From positions 1 to 19,650 of the forward strand of contig CALBJS010000009.1 of assembly GCA_937892995.1 (NCBI GenBank): DNA of 19,650 nucleotides. The letters are read 5' to 3'. Shown here in pieces: positions 14,834-19,650 of the stretch. Both the position numbers and the translations under genes were made by a program. The notes under the pieces are model-generated. The model saw only the letters and a program-made list of their open reading frames with translations, was not told the origin of the DNA and made no database searches. The stretch comes from an uncultured Peptococcaceae bacterium. GTDB lineage: Bacteria; Bacillota; Desulfitobacteriia; Desulfitobacteriales; Syntrophobotulaceae. The stretch's first letter is position 1. Each line of letters begins with the position of its first letter.

Positions 14834-16216
14834 CTATTCAGTGATTTTCTCTAATACACCTTCGGATACCATCTTAAAGGCTAAATCCGGGTTCTGAGTT
14901 TCAAGTAGTTCTTGATATTTTTTCTTTGACTCGGTGGCAGTCATTTTTAGATTGCTTTCATATTCTTTCTGCATTTTATCGAAGCCGTCGAACTGTGGCG
15001 GGATATAGAAATCATACTCTTGTTGCATCTGGATAGCTGTTTCCAGTAGCCTTTTTATTCTTTCATCAGCGATAGTTTCAATTTCTTTATTCATTACATT
15101 GCCAAAAGCTTGCTTAGTTACAGGGAGATAACCGGTTGAGGATACAAAGCGGAGATTTTGCTCCGGGTCAGTGAACCATTTCAGAAAAACACCGGCGGCA
15201 TATTCCTTTTCCGGTGTGGACTTCGTCACACACATGCCGCTACCGCGTTGCATGGCAATTTTTTGCCCTCCCTCAAAAACAGGATAAGGCAAAATCGCGT
15301 ATTCTGCAGGCTCAGTTGTATTATCCGCATAAGTAACAATGGGCGAAAAAAACAATACTCCGGCTGTCGAGCCTGTGGTACATACGACATCTCCGGTTTT
15401 AGCCAGATCTGAACCATAGCCATCAAAGATGGCCACATGTCCACGTACTGCCGGTCCATAAAAACAGTCCCAGATTCGTGAAAATATCGGGGAGGAAAGA
15501 TTAAGCTCTTTGTTCTTGATAAAATCTTCACCTAGTTGCTTAAATCCTATCTGGGCAAAATTAAAAAGTGAGTCAGCCACATAGAACATCTTGCCATCAT
15601 TTTTAATATCCGGTGTTTGATTATCCGTCCAAGTATAATACTTCTCCGCAGCTTGAATAACACCTTCAAAGGTTTTCAAGTCTTCAAGCTTAACCCCTGT
15701 GTCTTTGGCAAAGCGATTGAAGATTGTTTTATTTAAAAACATAACCTCTGTAGATTTGGCAAATGGAAATACATAGAGATTTTCTTCGGTAAGTCTGCCT
15801 TCTTCCACAAATCTTGAAACATAAGCGGAAAGCTCTTCTTCCGTAAATAACGTCCCTAGATCGACAAGCAGATTTTTCTCTGCCAGCGTAAGTGCAGTTT
15901 TAGGATACGCAGTCGTAATATCCGGGAGTTTAGGAGCACCCGGATCGCCATTAGCCGCCATAGTGAGTTTCTCATGCAAGGTAGCGGAACCGGATATAGA
16001 GGTAACATTTAAAATAATCCCTTTCTCGGCTCCGATAGTATCGTTAAATTCATCGACCATTACGTCCATGGTGTTCTTCATTTGAGCACCAAAGTTATGC
16101 CAAAGAATCAGAGTAACAGGTTTTTTCGGATTCAATACCTTTTCGTTTTGGCAACCGGCAAGAAGTATTGTCATTATTATTGTCACAATAAGAACAAACC
16201 GAAAAGTTCTCTTCAT
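14834..16216 (-). CDS. ABC-type family-1 solute-binding lipoprotein, orphan
   Basis: Extracellular substrate-binding protein of 460 residues (SBP family 1, as for sugars or glycerol-3-phosphate type ligands). A signal peptide with lipobox LLAGC places the lipidated cysteine at C22, so it is anchored outside the membrane. Family features include the opening VTLILWHNFG, a segment ending VFPFAKSTEVMFLNK, and a C-terminal VFLKWFTDPEQN/STGYLPV region. The frame is open to 16255, but the ATG at 16216 has AGAGGG 6 nt upstream and starts a normal signal peptide. No permease or ATPase gene is adjacent. The next gene is the transmembrane LuxR regulator, suggesting ligand sensing rather than, or besides, transport. 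A small 6-bp hairpin (14822-14835) overlaps the stop codon and might reduce expression of the second gene. The ligand cannot be told from sequence. Confidence 0.88.
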   Translation of the reverse strand: MKRTFRFVLIVTIIMTILLAGCQNEKVLNPKKPVTLILWHNFGAQMKNTMDVMVDEFNDTIGAEKGIILNVTSISGSATLHEKLTMAANGDPGAPKLPDITTAYPKTALTLAEKNLLVDLGTLFTEEELSAYVSRFVEEGRLTEENLYVFPFAKSTEVMFLNKTIFNRFAKDTGVKLEDLKTFEGVIQAAEKYYTWTDNQTPDIKNDGKMFYVADSLFNFAQIGFKQLGEDFIKNKELNLSSPIFSRIWDCFYGPAVRGHVAIFDGYGSDLAKTGDVVCTTGSTAGVLFFSPIVTYADNTTEPAEYAILPYPVFEGGQKIAMQRGSGMCVTKSTPEKEYAAGVFLKWFTDPEQNLRFVSSTGYLPVTKQAFGNVMNKEIETIADERIKRLLETAIQMQQEYDFYIPPQFDGFDKMQKEYESNLKMTATESKKKYQELLETQNPDLAFKMVSEGVLEKITE

Positions 16217-16239
16217 ATGTAACCCTCTCTTTCCCAAAA

Positions 16240-16281
16240 TCACCCCAAAAATCACCCCTCTTTTAAGCTTTTAGTCACCCC
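16240..16281 (-). repeat. three GGGGTGA repeats in the SBP leader
   Basis: GGGGTGA (minus strand) occurs at 16240-16246, 16252-16258 and 16275-16281, with starts 12 and 23 bp apart, close to one and two helical turns. The third can pair with a nearby GGTGA in the other orientation (16284-16288). They lie between promoter and ribosome binding site of the solute-binding protein. They could be regulator half-sites or an RNA element; this is unproven. Confidence 0.5.
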
Positions 16282-16331
16282 ACAGGTGATTACAAGTTTA
16301 AAGATTAACAACATAATGAAATTAAGATGAA

Positions 16332-16376
16332 TCCCTCTAAAAAAAATGAAGTATTCTTAATTTTATTATAGAGGGA
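16332..16376. promoter_or_regulatory. dyad TCCCTCTA-N29-TAGAGGGA over the SBP -10 region
   Basis: Perfect 8-bp inverted repeat (16332-16339 with 16369-16376). The right arm abuts and overlaps the -10 box of the solute-binding protein promoter. It could be an operator or, in RNA, only a weak hairpin because of its 29-nt AT-rich loop. Confidence 0.4.
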
Positions 16377-16393
16377 AAAGCTGCCATAGTAAA
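16365..16393 (-). promoter_or_regulatory. promoter of the SBP-LuxR operon
   Basis: On the minus strand TTTACT (plus 16388-16393), 17 nt, TATAAT (plus 16365-16370). The -10 is perfect and the -35 matches four of six. The predicted start near 16358 gives a leader of about 140 nt. Confidence 0.6.
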
Positions 16394-16414
16394 CATATTC
16401 AGATTCGTTTACTA
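16387..16414. promoter_or_regulatory. dyad TAGTAAAC-N12-GTTTACTA, candidate operator
   Basis: Perfect 8-bp inverted repeat with half-site centres 20 bp apart, about two helical turns, as expected for a dimeric helix-turn-helix protein. The left half contains the -35 of the SBP-LuxR promoter, so binding there would directly affect it. It lies 205 bp before the divergent lipoprotein operon. The rest of the region up to 16618 shows no clear plus-strand promoter, only a possible 17-codon reading frame (16507-16560). Confidence 0.45.
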
Positions 16415-16618
16415 AATTCCAACCTTCAAGGCCCATCAAGGCTAAGTTTCAAGTATTACTCAGGTTCAATGCTCTGAAAATCGGGAAAGGAGGCAGATTT
16501 TTCGTTATGATCACGACCGAACGAACATCATGTTTAAAACAACTTAGGTTTTTCTCTTAAAGGGTCTGTTCTTAAACATTGCCTAAATAACAAATAGAAT
16601 ACACGAGGAGGAAAAGTC

Positions 16619-17368
16619 ATGAAAACCAAAAAAGTCATGTCTAAAAAACTCATCTTACTTTTTTCACTAATCTTCTTAGTTGGTATGCTCCTAAGTGGCT
16701 GTGGAGGCGGCCAACCCGCTGATAAGCCGGCAGAGAAATCCGATACCCCGGCAACCTCTGAAACGGCAAAAGAAGATCCTGCCGGAGAATCCGCAGAAGA
16801 AGCGGCTAAAGAGGCCGCTAACTCCAACGATATTGAGGATATGGGAGACCGATTGGCAAAAGTCTACACCGATATGATGCAGAGTGGTAAATATTACATG
16901 AAATACCGTGCTATCTTCGAAATGGAAGGCCAAAAAGAAGAGGCTCAAATGGAGGTAGCGGTTAACGGCGAAGACAGTGCTGTTAAAAGCTCGATGTCCG
17001 CAGGAGAAAGCCATATGGTTTTTAAGGATAATAAGTCTTATTTAATTGACCACAATGCCAAAACAATAATGGTCATGGAGGCCGCAGAAATAGAAGATAA
17101 GGATGCAGGCATTGATACCGACGGCCTAACCTATAAAGACAATGGCCAAGAAGATTTTCTGGGCAAAACCCTTCCCTATGAAGAATATTCCATTGACGAC
17201 GGATCAATTAAATATTTCTTTGACGGCAAAAAACTAGCCGGCATGAAAATAGTCGCTGAGGAAATGACTCAGATTTTAGAAGTCCTGGAAATAAGTGAAA
17301 AGTACCCTGCTGAGATGTTTACCATACCTGCAGATTATACCCGACAGGAGATAAATATTGGCAGCTAA
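16619..17368 (+). CDS. lipoprotein with LolA/DUF4412-like C-terminal region
   Basis: Secreted lipoprotein of 249 residues. The lipobox LLSGC gives lipidated C28. An acidic, Ala/Glu/Pro-rich low-complexity linker (about 30-72) works as a spacer from the membrane. The folded part (about 75-249) has alternating strands such as YYMKYRAIFEMEGQ, SHMVFKDNKSYLIDH and IKYFFDGKKLAGMKI, and ends in PAEMFTIPADYT. That rhythm resembles LolA-like lipoprotein or hydrophobe-binding sheets, but no specific function can be named. The start is ATG with GAGGAGG 7 nt upstream. It is the first gene of a plus-strand lipoprotein run and divergent from the SBP-LuxR operon. Confidence 0.8.
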   Translation: MKTKKVMSKKLILLFSLIFLVGMLLSGCGGGQPADKPAEKSDTPATSETAKEDPAGESAEEAAKEAANSNDIEDMGDRLAKVYTDMMQSGKYYMKYRAIFEMEGQKEEAQMEVAVNGEDSAVKSSMSAGESHMVFKDNKSYLIDHNAKTIMVMEAAEIEDKDAGIDTDGLTYKDNGQEDFLGKTLPYEEYSIDDGSIKYFFDGKKLAGMKIVAEEMTQILEVLEISEKYPAEMFTIPADYTRQEINIGS

Positions 17369-17404
17369 TTAGATTAACTTCAAATCAAAAGGAGAGCTCT
17401 TACA

Positions 17405-17749
17405 ATGACAGAGAACCAAAATATTAACCCCACAGTAGAAACCTTCGATCCTGCAGATATTGAAAAAAATAAAACCATGGCCGGACTGGCTTATATCCTT
17501 TTTTTCCTTCCTCTCATAGTTTGCCCCGATTCTGCTTACGGTAGATTCCACGCCAACCAAGGACTCCTGCTCCTTATCGTTTCAGTCGTAGGTACTACAG
17601 TGCTCAGCATAATTCCAATCATTGGCTGGTTATTACTTCCCTTCTATGGACTTGCTATATTGATATTTGCCATTATGGGACTGGTCAATGGCTTTCAAGG
17701 CAAACCAAAACGTCTACCTCTTTTTGGCAAATACACAATTCTAAAATAA
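17405..17749 (+). CDS. small membrane protein, DUF4870/Tic20-like
   Basis: Protein of 114 residues with three predicted membrane helices (about 25-41, 53-70 and 72-97). RFHANQGL at 47-54 is typical of small DUF4870/Tic20-like membrane proteins of unknown role. No signal peptide or catalytic motif is seen. AAGGAGA precedes the ATG. It lies 36 bp after the first lipoprotein and 21 bp before the next, so co-transcription is likely. Confidence 0.8.
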   Translation: MTENQNINPTVETFDPADIEKNKTMAGLAYILFFLPLIVCPDSAYGRFHANQGLLLLIVSVVGTTVLSIIPIIGWLLLPFYGLAILIFAIMGLVNGFQGKPKRLPLFGKYTILK

Positions 17750-17770
17750 AAATAATGAGGAGGGCCTTAC

Positions 17771-18265
17771 ATGAAAAGACTAATCATTTTTATTATGGCA
17801 ATTTTACTAGCCTGCTCCTTAACGGCTTGTAAAAGTCCTTCACAAGCAGTTTCGGAAAAAGTCAGCGAAAAGATTCTCGAAGAAGCTAGCGGAAATAAAG
17901 TAGATATCAACGGTGATAAAGTAACCGTTAAGGGCCAAGATGGTACGGAAGTTATTCTGGGAGGCACTGAATGGCCAAGGGATAAGCTTGGCAAAGAAAT
18001 TCCCAAGATAGGAAAAGGAACAGTAACTTATGTAGCAAACTCCGATACCATGTGCATGATAATGGTCGAAAAAGTAAAACAAGACGAATTTGAAAACTAC
18101 CTATCACTAATCAAAAAGGACGGATTTACTGAAAACGAAGTAAATTATTCCGATGCAGCAATTACAAGCTATATGGCCGACAATAGCCAGGGAATAGGAA
18201 CCCAACTTACTTACGATTCCGAGAAGGAAGAGCTAAGTATTACGGTTGGTAAACAAGAGCAATAA
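17771..18265 (+). CDS. lipoprotein with one WP-IPK domain (DUF6591-like)
   Basis: Lipoprotein of 164 residues. The lipobox LTAC gives lipidated C20. A short helical segment SQAVSEKVSEKILEEASG is followed by hairpin-like strands VDINGDKVTVKG (45-55), then a domain beginning EWPRDKLGKEIPK (67-79) and containing DEFENYLSLIKKDGFT (105-120). The same pattern and spacing occur in the next gene, so the two are paralogues. The domain recalls DUF6591-type extracellular lipoproteins, whose function is unknown. The ATG is preceded by GAGGAGG at 7 nt. Confidence 0.8.
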   Translation: MKRLIIFIMAILLACSLTACKSPSQAVSEKVSEKILEEASGNKVDINGDKVTVKGQDGTEVILGGTEWPRDKLGKEIPKIGKGTVTYVANSDTMCMIMVEKVKQDEFENYLSLIKKDGFTENEVNYSDAAITSYMADNSQGIGTQLTYDSEKEELSITVGKQEQ

Positions 18266-18321
18266 AACCGAAAACTACTACTATTAATAAATGTCATGTT
18301 TAAAAATTAGGAGGAATACAA

Positions 18322-19104
18322 ATGAAGAAGTATTTTATTATTTTACTTTCTTTAGTTTTGATTATCGCCTTTTTACCCGGATGTAGCAGTGCGGACAAAA
18401 CACCAGCCCCTGATTCAGATAAAACTCAGGCTGAAAGTAAAGAGCCCCCAACAGATAATAATAGCCAAAAAAATGCAGAAGCGGATTTAGATAAGGCTTT
18501 GTCTGCCTTAGCGACACCCGGCTGGCCTGAAGGCAAGATTTCCGATAAAATTCCGAAATACCCCTACGGAGAAGTAAAAAACTCCGGGGATTTCGGGGAT
18601 GGGGAATATGTTATCCTGATCTCCCCAACCAATAAAGATGAATACCAAGAGTATTTATCTTTATTGGAGGGACAGGGTTTTACCCTTTCCGATGGTGACA
18701 GGGCAAGAATTGGCACTCTCTCCCTGCGTTTCCAGTTTAACACTAGTGATACCCTTCAGGTCATAGTATCTGATCTAGGTTCAGGCAAATGGCCAACCTT
18801 GCCCGGTGACGTTCTCCCACCCGATAAAGGTACTATTATGGGAGAGGTTGACATATTAAACATAAGTGCAGATGATAAGTCCCAAGGTCATTACTATTAC
18901 GCAGGTTTTACTCTTGTAGATGTGACCGAGGAAGATTGTCAAGCCTTTGTCCAAAAACAGGTTGCCAATGGCTGGGAGGATGCCGGTGGCGGCATGGCCA
19001 CCAAAGAAGTGACCTTCGACGGAGTGACCTGCGATCTCATGTTTCAGTTTGTTCAATTCTATGATGGACAGGGCGACTTTACGCTGGAAGCCTGGAAGAA
19101 GTAA
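18322..19104 (+). CDS. lipoprotein with two tandem WP-IPK type domains
   Basis: Lipoprotein of 260 residues. The lipobox LPGC gives lipidated C21, then a polar linker (about 22-65). Two related domains follow. The first starts at GWPEGKISDKIPK (67-79) and has DEYQEYLSLLEGQGFT (106-121). The second starts at KWPTLPGDVLPPDKG (156-170) and has EEDCQAFVQKQVANGWE (203-219). The first is closest to the single domain of the preceding gene; the second has diverged. This indicates gene duplication followed by an internal duplication. The start is ATG with AGGAGG 7 nt upstream. Function is unknown. It lies 56 bp after the previous gene in the same presumed operon. Confidence 0.8.
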   Translation: MKKYFIILLSLVLIIAFLPGCSSADKTPAPDSDKTQAESKEPPTDNNSQKNAEADLDKALSALATPGWPEGKISDKIPKYPYGEVKNSGDFGDGEYVILISPTNKDEYQEYLSLLEGQGFTLSDGDRARIGTLSLRFQFNTSDTLQVIVSDLGSGKWPTLPGDVLPPDKGTIMGEVDILNISADDKSQGHYYYAGFTLVDVTEEDCQAFVQKQVANGWEDAGGGMATKEVTFDGVTCDLMFQFVQFYDGQGDFTLEAWKK

Positions 19105-19185
19105 CTTTTTTGCTTCCTATTAGCCCCTAGCTGCAAGAAATTTATAGAAACGTAACCGTGCAATGATTTGAAAGTTAGTGGGTGG

Positions 19186-19650
19186 ATGTTCGCCAAGAAA
19201 GCCCTTGCTTATCTATTAGTCGCCTTGTTATTGTTGGGAAGCCTTGGAGGATGCGGAGATAAAGCGGCGGTTAGTACCCTTAGCGATAAATATAAAAACG
19301 CAACACCGCCGAAAACAGGACCGGTCGGGGAATGGGATATTCCCATTCCCGACATCAATCCCATAGGCTCTCAGGATTTGTATGTATCAACAGCTTACGA
19401 AATCGGCAACCATGATATCAAATACATCGACAACTTTGCCGAATGCAATCGTAATCTAAAAGGTGAGTTATGGACCTTAGAGGTAAATGATCCTTCGGGA
19501 GTTCCTCTGTATTTTTTGAAGAAGTACGCCGAAGAAAATAAAATGAACGTATTCTCAAATCAATACGGGGATCGCTTAACCTTTAACCTGACCAAAGACG
19601 AGGAAAGTCTTTGGTGGGGCGATGCCCGGGAAACCGAAACAGGCTATATC
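19186..19650 (+). CDS. lipoprotein, 3' end cut by window edge
   Basis: An open frame of 155 codons runs to the last base without a stop, so the gene continues to the right. The signal peptide MFAKKALAYLLVALLLLGSL is followed by GGC, giving lipidated C23. The mature part starts with a short linker and GEWDIPIPD (about 49-57), then FAECNRNLKGELWTLEVND, SGVPLYFLKKYAEENKM and SLWWGDARETETGYI. I do not recognise the family. It might be the N-terminal part of a larger envelope protein. The ATG at 19186 lacks a well-spaced ribosome binding site (GTGGGTGG abuts it). An in-frame TTG at 19168 is the alternative. It lies 81 bp after the previous lipoprotein. Confidence 0.75.
   Translation, partial: MFAKKALAYLLVALLLLGSLGGCGDKAAVSTLSDKYKNATPPKTGPVGEWDIPIPDINPIGSQDLYVSTAYEIGNHDIKYIDNFAECNRNLKGELWTLEVNDPSGVPLYFLKKYAEENKMNVFSNQYGDRLTFNLTKDEESLWWGDARETETGYI

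Noticed and set aside
14822..14835. Hairpin at the SBP stop codon as a full terminator before the LuxR gene
   Set aside because: Stem of only 6 bp with a 2-nt loop and no T run; at most it would weaken read-through.
16691..17014. Minus-strand open frame opposite the first lipoprotein
   Set aside because: Low-complexity antisense translation of the Ala/Glu-rich linker; no start signal.
19086..19117. GGAAGC/GCTTCC hairpin at the end of the 18322-19104 gene as a terminator
   Set aside because: The 6-bp stem has a 20-nt loop and no T tract after it; the next lipoprotein gene follows in the same direction.

Overview
The window looks like chromosomal DNA of an anaerobic, spore-former-type Firmicute, most like the Desulfitobacterium/Desulfosporosinus group of the Peptococcaceae. 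This is inferred from the moderately low GC, strong AGGAGG-type ribosome binding sites, frequent TTG starts, a MutS2 of Bacillus/Clostridia type, a CprK-like CRP/FNR regulator and the gene set. The genus is not proven. I see no tRNA, CRISPR array, phage gene or transposase.

Left part (1-4800). The left edge holds, on the minus strand, a near-consensus sigma-A promoter (TTGACA-N17-TATTAT) followed by a leader typical of the region just upstream of 16S rRNA, so an rRNA operon probably starts immediately left of the window. Next come tyrosyl-tRNA synthetase (minus) and a divergent class A penicillin-binding protein (plus). Each has a recognisable promoter, and there is a hairpin beyond each gene. 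Between the PBP gene and the convergent mutS2 lies a perfect 32-bp inverted repeat with a 2-nt loop, resembling a REP/MITE-type element.

Middle part (4800-13100). On the minus strand, a large U32-family protein (related to RNA hydroxylation factors) and MutS2 (recombination control/ribosome rescue family) are separated by one nucleotide. An alkaline-phosphatase-superfamily metalloenzyme lies upstream of them. Divergent from it on the plus strand are a CRP/FNR-family regulator and a PanE-type ketopantoate reductase.

Right part (13100-19650). A minus-strand pair encodes an orphan family-1 solute-binding lipoprotein and a membrane-spanning LuxR-type regulator with a large extracellular dCache-like sensor but no kinase or receiver domain. 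No permease or ATPase gene is present. Divergent from this pair is a plus-strand run of four lipoproteins and one small membrane protein. The middle two lipoproteins share a domain, which is duplicated within the second. The 400-bp region between the two transcription units has a good promoter, two dyads overlapping its -35 and -10, and three GGGGTGA repeats. My best candidate for an undescribed system is this unit: binding lipoprotein plus one-component transmembrane LuxR sensor, possibly controlling its own operon and the divergent envelope-lipoprotein operon.
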